Shown: piece after piece, positions 1 to 11,249 of the stretch
Layout of the letters: every line of letters starts with the position of its first letter
Numbering within the stretch: position 1 is the stretch's first letter
Assembly: GCA_034440575.1 (NCBI GenBank)
Contig: JAOTOL010001642.1
Location: 248,001-312,000, forward strand
DNA from: Imbricaverruca yamaguchii
Lineage: Eukaryota; Arthropoda; Thecostraca; Neoverrucidae
Length of the DNA stretch: 64,000 nt
Direction: 5' to 3'
Translations under genes and position numbers: made by a program
The notes under the pieces: generated by a model
The model's input: the letters and a program-made list of their open reading frames with translations, nothing else
What the model was told of the DNA's origin: nothing
The model's database searches: none

Positions 1-152
1 ATACAGCCGGGTCGATATCGATACAGCCGGGTCAATGTCGATACAGCCGGGTCAATGTCGGTACAGTCAGGTCAATGTCGATACAGTCAGGTCAATGTCG
101 ACACAGGCGTGGCAATGCTTCCACAGCCGGTTTGAAATCGACGCAGCCGGAT
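1..152. repeat. 20-bp minisatellite
   Basis: About seven and a half copies of a 20-bp unit of the form ATACAGCCGGGTCAATGTCG, starting at the window edge and decaying toward the right. The array probably continues outside the window. It resembles in unit length the 20-bp array at 56.45-56.70 kb, but the relation of the two units is only suggestive. Confidence 0.85.
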
Positions 153-942
153 TCACAAGAGGGCAGAGCCGGAAGCTTTTCGGAAATGTTGGTGTGGCCC
201 GATCTGACTTAATTAAGCCCATTGCTATATGCGACGCCAGAATTACATGTTTTTATTTGAATTGTTGCTGCTACATCGGCAAGACCAATGGAAATAAGGA
301 ATTTTGTGACGCGTGTTCCTGATAAGAAAAACTGTAGTGCGTTCTAGATATTTCGAGAACCACATTTTGTTTCTCTTTCTGGCGCGGGTTCGAAATGTTG
401 GCGTTGCATGTTACACCGAACCGTATCGGTATTTTGCATCGGCATTTTACATCGGTGTTACTACATTGATATTACCTAACCTATAGGGACCTCTTGCCAT
501 AGTTAGCAAGCATGCGCTGAATTTCTCATGGCACGCGTTGTATCCGGGTCCAAAATAAATATCCAAATTTCTGATATAGCTGTGCTGATCTTTATTGTGA
601 CGTGGCAATATCTTGCCAGCAGTGATTGGTTGACCCTGCTGATTCTAGCTCAGCTACCGCCTCTTCACTTACCCACAGGTTGCCTGACCTTACTGACCCA
701 TCCACAGCGTGGCGCTGTGCCAGCCTAGCCAATGCATCGGGACACAACACGGCAGGTCGCAGTTCCGCGATTGCGCAGCAAACCTTTGGTGGTCATGGCC
801 ATCGGAATCATGCCCATGATGGTGAAGATGAGGATGAGCACGAGCAGAAGCGGCGCCATGAACGACGACAGTCCCTCCGAGTCGTCCTCCTGCCAGCCGG
901 CCGTGGTCGGCTGGTAGGCCGCCTTGTAGCCGGACATCTGTC
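153..942. other. No recognisable feature
   Basis: Unique-looking sequence with only short ORFs in conflicting frames; the part from about 730 to 940 is GC-richer. Nothing resembling a known protein or RNA was seen. Confidence 0.5.
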
Positions 943-1165
943 GGGGGTGACGGCTGTCAGATGCGTGACAGATGGTGGTGACTGTCAGGTGCGTCACAGA
1001 TGGTGGTGGCTGTCAGATTCGTCACAGTTGATGGTGCTGTCAGATGCGTCACAGATGGTGGTGGCTGTCAGGTGCGTCATAGACGGTGGTGGCTGTCAGG
1101 TGCGTCACAGATGGTGGTGACTGTCAGATGCGTGACATATGGTGGTGGCTGTCAGGTGCGTTACA
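943..1165. repeat. 28-bp minisatellite
   Basis: Eight or so copies of a 28-bp unit (GATGGTGGTGGCTGTCAGG followed by TGCGTCACA). Unit starts are visible at 971, 999, 1054, 1082, 1110 and 1138. The unit is not a multiple of 3, so the ORFs that cross it are by-products. Confidence 0.85.
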
Positions 1166-1924
1166 TATGTTGAAGGCTGTCAGATACGCGCTGAAGGCGA
1201 TGAAGACGGTCACAATTGTATGGAAACCACGTTGATTGTGGAGTTTCTTGGATTCCAGTCACGGAGATTGTTGGTCTGTCACACATTTGCTACAGAGTGT
1301 TATACCTGCTACGTTCGCCGTGCATAAACCTCAAGCGATTCGACATAGATAAGCATGCTCTTAGTCTGCTAAAGGCGGCGGCGGCTGTCAGATTTCACAG
1401 AGACTTGGGTCTGTCAGCCATCTGTTTCAGATCAGACAAGGGTGCGGGGGATGTAAGTGTATGTCGCAACAGGGTGGCGACTGTCAAGTACGTGCAAAGT
1501 GTGGCGAGGTCTGCAGGAAGAGTTCACGCGTGGTGGCAGTTACCATGCAGTTTTCATGCTGACTGTAGATTTTCTCTGGCATCTGTCATACGGCCTGCCA
1601 CATGTGTGTCGGCGGTCTCCCCACCACACAACATGTGGGTCTCGCGAGAGTAGCCGTAGGGGATGTCAGGTGTGTGTGACAGTGAGTTGGGGGCTGCCAG
1701 ACACCTGTCGCATGCTATTGTACTTGCCAGGCACGCAACGCGGAGGAGTGGTCTGTCAGCTATGCATCACCGAGACCACTGCAGCACACTCGCTGTCAAA
1801 TTTCATATCGGTCACCTATCGCAAACAACATGACAGCTCTCGGTCACATGGCAGCACATGCAAAATCCGTCTCAAAGAATCTACGCGTGAATTCCTGACA
1901 GCGTATGATGGAGGGTAGCAGACT
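1166..1924. other. Decayed flank of the 28-bp array; no gene
   Basis: Scattered CTGTCAG words recur to about 1800, suggesting much older, decayed units of the neighbouring 28-bp array. Overlapping ORFs here have no recognisable domain. Confidence 0.4.
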
Positions 1925-4200
1925 GTGAATAATAGCCTGTGTCGATAATTTTCGAAGCGGTGCTATCAAAAACGGCTACTGTTTTTATTTTGCCTTGATA
2001 TGTGCCCAACAATTTGGCATAAAAGTTATATCGCTGGGCACTCGGCATTTTTTTTCTTTCTCAAAATACGTTTCAAAAAGACTGTTTTCCGCGTTTCAGA
2101 CTTTATTGAGGTCATCCACAACTAAATCGTGGCTATTATGACATGGCGTCAAATAGATGAAACAACACAGCACAAAAGGTAAAAAAGAGGGTCATAATCA
2201 CGGAATAAAAATAAAAATAAATAAAATACAGCAAGTCGAGCAGTCAATCTGCCCGGCACGGGCGGCACGTCAAGTAGGTACTCCCGTAGGTGGCGACCAA
2301 ATATCGACACGGGAAGTCGCGTCAGCTCAGGTGGCAGTGAAGTTCGGCGCCATATTGGCTGTAAGAACCAATCCAGATAAGTGGGTCAAATAGTATCTCT
2401 TTTTGATCGTCTCGACGAGTTGAGTCGATCGCAACCACGCAATATTATCGAAAACTCGATAGTTAAGAAAATATCAGCTATCTTATGTCTCCATAATACG
2501 CCGGCAAAAGACCATTTCGGGGCATACAAGGAACTTTGAGGTTTAAACAAATAAAAATCATGATACAGCCGCGGTTTCTGCACTTCATCATTTTAAGACT
2601 TCAGCATAGCTCACTGGGCATACAAATATAGACAAAGCTTCATATTTATTCGCTGCCATAGCAGCATGATTGAGAGATGCTGCTTTGTACGCATGTGCAT
2701 CACATACCAAATACCTACCTATTCGTTGCATGTCGAGACATTCAGACAGCCATTCCACATCATGTGCAGACGAAAACCAGATACGTTGGTGAATCAAAAT
2801 AATTAAAATTCGCTGTGATTATTGAAATTCGCCATGATCATCATGGAACCATCCATGCCTATTTTTTCACAAAGGGACACATGTCAAGATATCAATCAAT
2901 GAACACTGGTATATCCAAGGAAAACATCGTGCCAAGGTGCGGGGCACAACTGACTGGACGGCATAGAACACCCCATTTCTATCTTTCATGGAACTCACAG
3001 TCGTTTTAGCGTATTCTCCACGTCCCTCTTAGTTGTTAGCACGGGTAAAAGCTCCTGGTGCATGTAGCCAGCCCGGATGTATCCGTCCCTTCTCTCCTTC
3101 CCGTACACGGTTTTTGCAGCTAGCGACGCCTGTTTCACGCATCGTTCAACTGCCTGGCCGTGCACAGGAAACTGTAGAACTGACATTGGCATGTCCACAC
3201 AGCCATCAAGTTCGGAGCTTGGCGTGTGGCACGTGAGGGCCGGTTCGAAGGCGTCGTCCCAGGATATCAACTCCTGCACACTCTCCGCGGTCTCATTTTG
3301 TCTCGCAGTTATCCTGGAACGGACGCTGGAGTCTCCACGCTCATCTTTGCTGCGGATGCACCTGACAGGTTCAGCAGCGAACTGGCGCTCTGATCTGTCA
3401 TCGCTACAGAGAAGTGTCTGGAACACCATTTCGCTATGAGCATACCAGGCACTGGAGTGGATGAACGGTCAAGGATGCTCACGACTTTCCCATGCTGCAG
3501 CCGAGTGAGCTGCAGCTGGCACAGCACATGCCGCGGCCCATCCAGCCAGTTATGCACCTTTGCGCGAAACCATATCGGATAACGAACCCCTGCAATGAAT
3601 TCAACGATACGGCGGAGATTTTTGCATGCAGTGTCTCCCAGACCATGATCTGACACGAGCACTGTACGTGTCAGATCATGACCTATGTAGTGCATATCAT
3701 GCTGCTATATAGTTGAAACAGCAAATAAATATGAAGCTTTGTCTATATTTATATGCCCAGTGAGTGATGCTGAAGTCTTCAAGCGATTATGTGCAGAAAC
3801 CTTGGCTGTATCATTATTTGTACTTGCTTAAACCTCAGAGTTCCTTATATGCCACAAAATGGACATTTGCTGGTATATTAGAAACATAAGATAATCGATA
3901 TTTTCTTAACTATCGATTTTTCAACAATACTGCGTTGTTTTAATCGACTCAGCTCGTCGAGACCATCAAAAAGAGATACTAGTTGACCAACTTATCTGGA
4001 TTGGTTCTCACAGCCAATATGGCGCCGAATGTCAAAAACAGTGTTTTTTTTTCAAATGCATTTTGGGAAAAAATGCCGATTGCCCAGCGATCCAATTTTT
4101 ATGCCAAATTATTCGGCACATATCAAGGCAAAAGAAAAACAGTAACAGTTTTTTGATAACACAACTTTCAAAATGATCGACACAGGCTAGTGAATATTCT
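1925..4200. mobile_element. 2.3-kb element with long inverted arms
   Basis: Sequence at about 1925-2660 recurs in reverse complement at about 3700-4200. Matching landmarks are AATAGCCTGTGTCGAT near the outer ends, TTTGCCTTGATATGTGCC inside, the GGCGCCATATTGGCTGT segment and the AGCTTTGTCTATATTTAT segment. The left arm holds about 260 bp (near 2070-2335) that the right arm lacks. The central 1 kb carries a decayed ORF on the minus strand. Long inverted arms around an ORF are typical of a DNA transposon. Superfamily and target duplication could not be determined. Confidence 0.7.
2995..3695 (-). pseudogene. Transposon-borne conserved ORF, frameshifted
   Basis: Two minus-strand reading frames join into one protein-like stretch. 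The upstream frame (3695 to about 3450) contains RIVEFIAGVRYPIWF and WLDGPRHVLCQLQLTRLQ. The downstream frame contains FQTLLCSDD, GDSSVRSRIT, FPVHGQAVERCVK and KERRDGYIRA. The change of frame lies near 3440-3450; reading the second frame a few codons upstream gives a continuous YAHSEMVFQTLLCS. From memory, proteins with a VHGQAVERCVK-type motif occur as multicopy uncharacterised ORFs in arthropod genomes, which fits a mobile-element origin. Catalytic chemistry is unknown and no transposase triad was identified. It sits between the inverted arms of the surrounding element, so it is likely that element's dead coding region. Confidence 0.55.
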
Positions 4201-4205
4201 CCTAC

Positions 4206-4811
4206 CCACCATGCGTAACCACGCACGGGCGTCACCAAGGCACGAGACGAAGACTGGGGAGGACGAGTTCCTGCAAACTTTGTGAAAACTTAGCGCCACG
4301 CATACACGTGGACGATAATGGCGTTAAATGGAAAGAACCTACCCGAAAACTGTCTCCTCGCATTTTATGTCCACAATCTGTGGCAACACCAATACCCTTA
4401 GCATACATGCAGAGCGGCACGGGGTTTGACTTCCGAGACTTGGACGACCACGGTATCAGCTTTGGATCTCGCACGCACCTGCGCGCACCGGTGTCGCCAC
4501 GGATTCTACATGGAAGCGGACGATGTGGCTTTCAGGTCGATTCTTTCCGTGCAGCGTCATGTGCGTTTATTGGAGTTTAGGGGCGCATCGATCGTAGTGG
4601 TCATGCAGCTGATCGCCATGAGCGTAATGATGAATGTCCCACAATTTGGGAGACGTGACCTCAGTGGGGGCGGGGGGTGTCCTCACGTGACCTCTCACAA
4701 AATGTTTTGGGAGATCCCTCCTCAGTGACGTTCGTCTCTTTATGGACGATGCGATTAGCTCTCGTCCTCTCGCCACTCCGATCGCTCTCACTTTCCGCCC
4801 GGGTCGCGTCA
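4206..4811. other. No recognisable feature
   Basis: Mixed-composition sequence leading into the GC-rich minisatellite. Short overlapping ORFs on both strands show no domain. Confidence 0.45.
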
Positions 4812-5388
4812 CGCCTCCTGGCGGTCATTGTGCGGGCGGGCGGGCGGACGGGCGGTTGGGACTACCGCCACGGAGCGCCTCCTGGCGGTCTTTGTGCGGG
4901 CGGGCGGGCGGACGGGCGGTTGGGACTACCGTCACGGAGCGCCTCCTGGCGGTCATTGTGCGGGCGGGCGGGCGGGCGGGCGGTTGGGACTACCGCCACG
5001 GAGCGCCTCCTGGCGGTCTTTGTGCGGGCGGGCGGGCGGACGGGCGGTTGGGACTACCGTCACGGAGCGCCTCCTGGCGGTCATTGTGCGGGCGGGCGGG
5101 CGGGCGGGCGGTTGGGACTACCGTCACGGAGCGCCTCCTGGCGGTCTTTGTGCGGGCGGGCGGGCGGACGGGCGGTTGGGACTACCGCCACGGAGCGCCT
5201 CCTGGCGGTCATTGTGCGGGCGGGCGGGCGGGCGGGCGGTTGGGACTACCGTCACGGAGCGCCTCCTGGCGGTCTTTGTGCGGGCGGGCGGGCGGACGGG
5301 CGGTTGGGACTACCGCCACGGAGCGCCTCCTGGCGGTCATTGTGCGGGCGGGCGGGCGGACGGGCGGTTGGGACTACCGCCACGGAGC
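4812..5388. repeat. 64-bp GC-rich minisatellite with two-unit periodicity
   Basis: Nine tandem 64-bp units; CGCCTCCTGGCGGTC starts at 4812, 4876, 4940, 5004, 5068, 5132, 5196, 5260 and 5324. Each unit contains a G-rich GCGGGCGGGCGGGCGG block. Units alternate between GGTCATTGTG and GGTCTTTGTG, giving a 128-bp higher-order pattern. Because 64 is 1 modulo 3, the same repetitive peptide appears in all three forward frames, giving three overlapping ORFs that should not be read as genes. Confidence 0.95.
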
Positions 5389-6615
5389 TCCGTTCGCCAG
5401 CCGGCTGTGGTCCGAACTCGCGCCAGAGGCGCGGTGTTATCGCGCGCGATAAGCGTTTGTATGACGTCACTAGTGTACGGCAGCTCGCGCCGACGAAACA
5501 AAGGGCTTCGGCCCGCTGGCTGTGGGGTGAGAGTTGGCCAGGCTCATACGTCTATTGAGGACTTTTTTTTTGGGGGGGGCGTGGGAAGAGACACATTTCC
5601 TCGGATGGAGCGTTTGGCGGAAAAAAAATCGTGGAGCGAGGAGAGGAAGGAGAGGACCCGAGTGCACTGGTAAGGGGGATTTTCAGCTCAAAGGGATACC
5701 TTTTCCCGTGAAGGGGGTGTTTTGGCTGAACAAATTCGCTCAGCAGGGGAGGGGCGTACTTGGGCCTTCCTGAAGACACGCCTATCCCGGCCGGACAGGC
5801 ACGACCTTTCCATGGAGAGAGTGCATTCCCCAGTGTCCCCCCCTGCATCCGCCCCTGGCTAGACTGGCATTGTTCGTCAACGTCCGGCTGATGGATCCGA
5901 GACTCAGATTTTATGGAGGTCTGCTGCATAGGTCTGCACACAGAGGATGCCGTTATAGGCTATCGCATTTTCGGCGATTGACCTCTTTAATCAGCAAGGA
6001 ATGTAAGTTTATGAGACAGGCTAAAATTGGTCATCGTACGTCACAATAGATGTTATCCAGCCAATACGGCAAGAGGTAGTAAACTCCATTTTATAAGTTC
6101 CCATTTGCCAAATACCACCTTGCAGCACCGCACCGGTTGGTAGGGGAGCCACGGGGCAGAGCTATAGGGAATTTCTTTCCCACGAGGCCGATTTCGTAAA
6201 ATTTTCAAATGGGTAGCGACGCAGGTGGACGATCGACGCCAAAGTGGTCGCTGCACATGACAGTGTCGCTGTTGCCCCAGCGAAAGAGTGTTGCGTATTA
6301 GGTTAAACAACCGCAATTTGGAGAAAGTCGGTGTAGCAATTAGTGTATTTGGGCTTTAGGGCGTTTCACCAGTGTTGATCATTCACCCCTATAATTTGTA
6401 TACTAATGCTTCATTGCTCAAAAGGATTTTTAGCTAGGTATGTACTTGGTTTTGAATTCAGTATCTGATAGGTAACGGCACAAGTTCCCCGAATGCACTA
6501 GTTTTGAATTGTTCCCCAGAATGTCTTCACATGTCAGATCACTCAAGCTTCTCCCCTTAAAACATTCTGCGCTCCTATGCAAAGTACTGGGACGTGAGGA
6601 GTACGTGGAGCACCG
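5389..6615. other. No gene; partial MITE end at about 5741-5866
   Basis: Contains TGACGTCACTAG at 5462 and a T/G homopolymer run near 5564. A segment ending CTGCATCCGCCCCTG (about 5850-5864) matches the right end of the CAGGGGCGGAT-type MITE found at 8463-8729. No protein-coding signal was seen from 5870 to 6600. Confidence 0.45.
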
Positions 6616-7065
6616 TCAGAGTTTCCGGACACTGGAGACACTGTGGTCTGTCCTCACAGTGTGTGTGTGTGTGTGTAGGTTAATTTTGCCAGCCTGCTCC
6701 CCACAGATGAGGTAGCGATGAGTAGTGTAGGTGTACCCGATGCGCATCCTACACAGCGTAACCTCGCCTGATCTGGACCCACGCAGGCAGGACCCCAATG
6801 TCCTAGGTGAGGTTCAATTGCATGTGGTTTATTGTTAGCTTCTCTCTTCCAGGCCTTTCGCCACTTATTAAGTAGGAAACTTGCGTTCCCATAGAAGTGA
6901 TCCCTGGCAGGAAGTGGGTAGATGTGTGGCCGGGGTTCTGTGCTGCCCACTTCGCCGCAGAGTCCGCACGCTCGTTGCGGGACAAAGCTGGCGTGGCAAG
7001 ACGCGCGAACTTGTTACAGCTGCGATGCCGCCATGCCACCGTCTTCACGGCTGGTTCCGGCACGC
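6616..7065 (-). pseudogene. LINE ORF2 fragment (RNase H end and downstream domain)
   Basis: Minus-strand frames contain SRNERADSAAKWAAQNPG, the C-terminal part of a retrotransposon RNase H (motif GNERAD-AA). About 80 residues later, in another frame, comes GEVTLCRMRIGYTYTTHRYL, the LCR-RIGHT-TH-L segment that follows RNase H in Jockey/I-type LINE polyproteins. The two pieces are separated by frameshifts, and the fragment ends at a GT dinucleotide run. It has no 5' part and is dead. Confidence 0.7.
6660..6678. repeat. GT microsatellite
   Basis: Short run of about nine GT dinucleotides just beyond the LINE fragment. Confidence 0.8.
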
Positions 7066-7136
7066 CAGCGAGACATGCTCATGGCTATTTTACATCAATG
7101 TGAAGCTTTTGCGTGCATGAAGGAATCCATATGAAG

Positions 7137-7348
7137 CAGGGATGCGGAGCCGGGAAAATTTTGGACGGCTTTGGCTCCGACTCCGGCTCCGGGGAAGTAT
7201 CCCGTCTCCGGCTCAGGCTCCGGCTCCTGGCAAAATGTACCGGCTCCGGCGGCTCCTGCTCCGGCTCCGGCTCCGTACATCCCAAACGTGAGCCGCCCCG
7301 CTTTTGACGGCTCCGGCTCCGACTCCGGCTCCGAGTAAAATGTCCCGG

Positions 7349-7380
<32 letters not shown>

Positions 7381-7388
7381 CATCCCTG
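7137..7388. mobile_element. hAT-type MITE filled with CTCCGG hexamers
   Basis: The ends are perfect inverted repeats of 17 bp, CAGGGATGCGGAGCCGG. The element is flanked on both sides by the same 8-bp sequence ATATGAAG (7129-7136 and 7389-7396). An 8-bp duplication with CAG...CTG ends is diagnostic of hAT transposition. The 252-bp interior is almost entirely imperfect GGCTCC/CGGAGC hexamers, with AAAATTTT-like interruptions near 7155 and 7335. No coding capacity is expected; glycine/serine or proline/arginine-like ORFs across it are artefacts. Confidence 0.92.
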
Positions 7389-7396
7389 ATATGAAG

Positions 7397-8462
7397 TAAT
7401 CCATCGAATTGCACCAAAGATTCCGTTTAGATGGGCCAGTTGCAAAACCCTGCGAGTGAGCCGTGGACGTTTTCAGAAACATCCTCAGTTCCACACTTCG
7501 TCGAAATAAAGCTGGCGTCTACAGTCAATATATTTCGCAATGTTGGTCTGGGGTATCGTGCAACATACCTATAGCTTTGTTGTACGCTCGTGCAAATACG
7601 ACGGCACAAACTGTACAAATGGCTCAAACGCGACAACCACATTGTACCGGGAGACCAGGCTATGGTTGGTTGGAATCTAGTTGTTGACGGGCTTGGTTGT
7701 TATGCGTGGTCGCCAAACAAGTGTCGATGACGTCACTAGCTGTGCATCACTACCCCGCATAGCTTTTGATATGTTTTTGCTGCTCTGAACCCAGGCACGG
7801 GTGTAGTCAAGGGAATGGAAGAGGAGCGCCGGCCACGGCCATGGTGTGTGTGTGAGAGGTACACGAACAAATCCCCCAAAGTTACTTCCACGGATTTCAT
7901 GTGCTCATGATAGCATATGATTGCTGGGAGAAACAGTTGGAAGAGGCCAACCCTATTTTTTTAGCTAGACCCCACCATACTGTTGGAAAGGTGCTACCCT
8001 GCTGTCGAGGGGGGTCCTAACCTTCTGTTATGAGGGGTTCTGGATACGCCCTTGAATTGAAGCATGGAATCGGAAATAGCATAATTGATGAAAATCAAAT
8101 TGTTGGATCATAATTTTTCAATTGTTTTCTTCAGCTTAATTAATTAACACTTTTTCAACTGTAGAAATATAAAGCAAATTGGTTCCACTGGTTTTGTAAA
8201 AAACTACCGACATATCACGCGGCGAACATATTGTGTATGCAGCTTAGTATATTCAGGACACATCAGATTTGTCCCGTAATTGGCCCATTATTGATGCAGC
8301 AGGACGCTCCTACTGAAGAGGCATTTCGCGTAATATTTTCATTATCTCTCGTAATATATTACCCGATTTATTCAGCGGCTGTGACCGCAGCTCAGCAATC
8401 ACCGCATGCCTCTGTAGATGCCGTTACGGGTGAATAGCTCGGCATGAACATGGTTTCCATCA
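7397..8462. other. No recognisable feature
   Basis: AT-rich to mixed sequence without protein or RNA signal. It contains a TGACGTCACTAG motif at 7728. Confidence 0.45.
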
Positions 8463-8729
8463 TCAGGGGCGAATCTAGGAATATTCATGGGGCATCTCCT
8501 CGGAGGTGCGCCGTCGGCGGAAAAAAGTCATGCAGTTGAGCATGATGCAGGGGTGCCTTCCCCGAAAGCAGCGTCTCTGGCTAAAATATCCGTTGAACAG
8601 TGGTGCACTCGAACCTTCCTGAATCCATCCAGTCTTTCCCTACCGGAGAAGCGCCATCTTTCCATGTGGGAGGTGGGCGGCACATGCTCCCAGTGTAACC
8701 GCCGTAACCGCCCCTGCATCCGCCCCTGC
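8463..8729. mobile_element. MITE with CAGGGGCGGAT-type ends
   Basis: The left end CAGGGGCGAATCTAG (8463) and the right end CTGCATCCGCCCCTG (to 8729) are inverted repeats matching at 12 of 15 bases, giving a 267-bp element. Segments of its interior and right end recur at about 5741-5866 and 26.84-27.15 kb, which supports a dispersed family. No clean target duplication was seen. The long ORF across it is not considered a gene. Confidence 0.65.
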
Positions 8730-9169
8730 TTCCAACAGCATGTAGGTCTGATATGCTATCAACCATGTCACGCGGAACCGTCGGTTTGTCGTGACGACTC
8801 CCGCCCCTGTATCCGCGCCTGTTTCCCACAGCATGTTGGTCTGATATGCTATCAACTCCTCCCAGTTGGTTTAGCCATGGGCGTAGGAGCGCCCATAAAT
8901 CGAGGGGCAAGCCGATTTTTGTGGCAATTCTTCCCAGTCGTAAGATTGATGGGTTAGATTTGGAAAATTGTCGGGCCGTTCCCCCTGCTCCCGCCTCTTC
9001 CTACGCCCATGGCCAATAATATCAATAAATTCAAGCTTAACATGGAACCTAATGGGTGGTCGACCAATTTATTTCGGGCTTTCTATTGCAGTCATGTATG
9101 ATGGAAATGGGAGGTTCTCCCAATGATGTTCGGAATTTGCCATCCCTGCACGTGCATATTGGCATTTAA
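8730..9169. other. No gene; another CAGGGGCGGAT-type end near 8803-8823
   Basis: CCGCCCCTGTATCCGCGCC followed by CAGCATGTTGGTCTGATATG repeats the junction sequence seen at 8715-8760 (CCGCCCCTGC... CAGCATGTAGGTCTGATATG). This implies a local ~90-bp duplication of the MITE end and flank. The rest is unremarkable. Confidence 0.5.
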
Positions 9170-9700
9170 GGTGAGTGTGTCCAGTGTCCCGACGCACGGC
9201 CCGAGGTCCTCTCCGGCAGCAAGGGTCCCCGTCGTCCTAGGGACCCTCTTTGCCGTTCCAGGCCTTTTCCGGGAAGCCGGATGTCCCTTTTCATAAGCTT
9301 GGGTCCTGTCCATCAGGCCAGGGGCCTTTTCTTTCGGCTGGTGCTCCGCCGACAGCCCAGGGGCCCTTCATTTTGTCCCAGTGTCAGCTCCGTCAGCCCG
9401 GGGCCCTTCCAGCTACCCGGGGGCCTCTCAGTAGATCTGGAAGCCTCTCACGCTAGCCCAGCCAAGAACCCTCAATAGCTTCTTGCGTGCAGTCTCCTTT
9501 GACTAGGCCCTCTTCATCGCCTCGGGACCTTTGCAATCAGCCCGGGGCCCAATTCGTCGGTCGAGGGGTCCTTCACCCGGCCCAGGGGACCTTTCCAGAC
9601 CCCCTGCACCGACGGCTTGAGGGACCTGTCCTTTCCGACCATCTAGGGGTGGAAGGACGGGTGCCCCTTCAACCCCTTGGCTACGCCACTGATCATGGGC
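9170..9700. repeat. Degenerate CCNGGGGNCCTT minisatellite
   Basis: Loosely repeated 25-40-bp units with cores such as CAGCCCGGGGCCCTTC (9355, 9394 and 9538 regions). It ends in CTTGGCTACGCCACTGATC near 9680-9700, whose reverse complement (CAGTGGCGTAGCC) is a common invertebrate transposon terminus. Units are too diverged for an exact count. Confidence 0.6.
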
Positions 9701-11249
9701 ACTTACGAATTTCGCTTAGCATGCCTATGACTCTTCTAAAGGAAACTATCGAAAAGGTTCGGGCCTAGAGCCAGATCCAGCAGCATGACGCAGGCGGCAA
9801 TTCGGGCCGATTTGCATAACATTTCACCAATAGATGCCGGGGATTTTACGATTTCATTAGCGTTTTTGAATATCGGAGCCTGAACGATGTCTAACAATCT
9901 GAAATCGACCAATTCGTTTGAATTCGTTAGTAGATTTCGTCATTGCAGCTAAACCATGCTTCGAGATAACTGGCGACCTATCATGCATTTGGAAATAGTT
10001 TGTAAAATTGTGGGAAATAACGTTCGAATTGGACGTTTATGGGCGTGATTATGACGACGAGGCCACGCATTTCCTCCGCAATACTTACGCCTCAGCTAGC
10101 AAATAACTACTCAGTCGTAATAACTGCATCAATATAGCTAGTAGCTTTTTCTTATTCGTATTTTCGTACCTAGTGTTTCATAGGCGTGACAAATATGAAA
10201 AGCAATGCTTTTGCATCAAAACACTGTTTCTGGTTTGATTCCACATTCATTCCCCAAACGGAATGCTTGCAACCACACGTGGCCGGAAATTTCGGTCAAG
10301 GCCGGAAGTGCCTTGCGATGCTGTCAGCGCTAACGACGAGGAGTGTCTAACAAACAGACACCATCTCACATACACCGTTCGACAGATACCATCTCGCAGA
10401 CATGGCCGATCTCGGCAGCCTACACCAAACGATCTTCATGAAACTTACACCAAACGATCCACCGTGTTCCAGAGGCATGCGGTTTGGACTTTCGCGAACT
10501 TGGGCCACTTGAAGCCTTGGATTGTTGAAATTTGAACAGAAATATCAGCAGACAAGTCTAGTCGAGCCATATACGCGTAGCAGAGTAAATATGGCTTCCG
10601 CTGTGCTCGAGTGCCTCAGCAAATTATTCAGCTTTCTTTTCGGGACAATCACGCAAGTTTGTTTTCAGAAACTGCGGTGTAGTTCTCAGTGTGTATTCCA
10701 GGTATTTGCGGAAATATCTCGGACGGTATTTGTTCCTGAAGGAAGTAAACGGCCAGGAGATCCACAACTTCCTTCTCGAAACATCGAAGCTTTAGAAACC
10801 GCTGTCCAAGTGCTAGTCGGTCCAACAACACCAGCGCGAAAGAAAGGAGCGGGCCACGACCCGGACCACGGCGAAATGTTTGCAGCGTTAACTCGTAAAA
10901 TAACATAAATATCGTAGCACATTTCCTCAGCGTCATGCCTGTGATACCAACGGGTCGTTATGACGTCATAAACTGTATCGACTGCCGCCGGCTGAAAAAT
11001 AAGTATTTGTGGGGAAAATGAGTAGTCGCAGCGTCTTAACCACGTTCATAAACATCATAATAAACTTTTTTTTAATAAACTTAAATGTGTGCTCTAAGTC
11101 GCAAAAATTACCTTAACGTGTGTGTACCTAAAAAGAAAGATCAACTGCGTATTTTCCCCGCTCAGCAATGAAATCCGATGAGCTTCACCTATACCGAACC
11201 ACTTGAGCAAATATCAGACGCGCCTCTGCATACACACACACACCTACAC
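9701..11249. other. No gene; contains a palindromic CRE
   Basis: No domain-bearing ORF was seen. TTATGACGTCATAA at 10959-10972 is a perfect 14-bp palindrome around a cAMP-response-element core. The 128-codon ORF at 10522-10908 lacks any recognisable motif. Confidence 0.45.

Noticed and set aside
1..1165. CRISPR-like arrays
   Set aside because: Repeats are directly tandem with no unique spacers, and the genome is eukaryotic.
4677..5673. Three overlapping 236-293-codon plus-strand ORFs
   Set aside because: They are the same repetitive peptide in three frames, forced by a 64-bp repeat (1 modulo 3) without stop codons.
7085..7494. Gly/Ala/Ser/Arg-rich ORFs
   Set aside because: Translations of the CTCCGG hexamer MITE in all frames.
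8487..8957. 156-codon ORF with spaced cysteines
   Set aside because: Spans a MITE and its duplicated end; the apparent repeated Cys pattern comes from the local DNA duplication.
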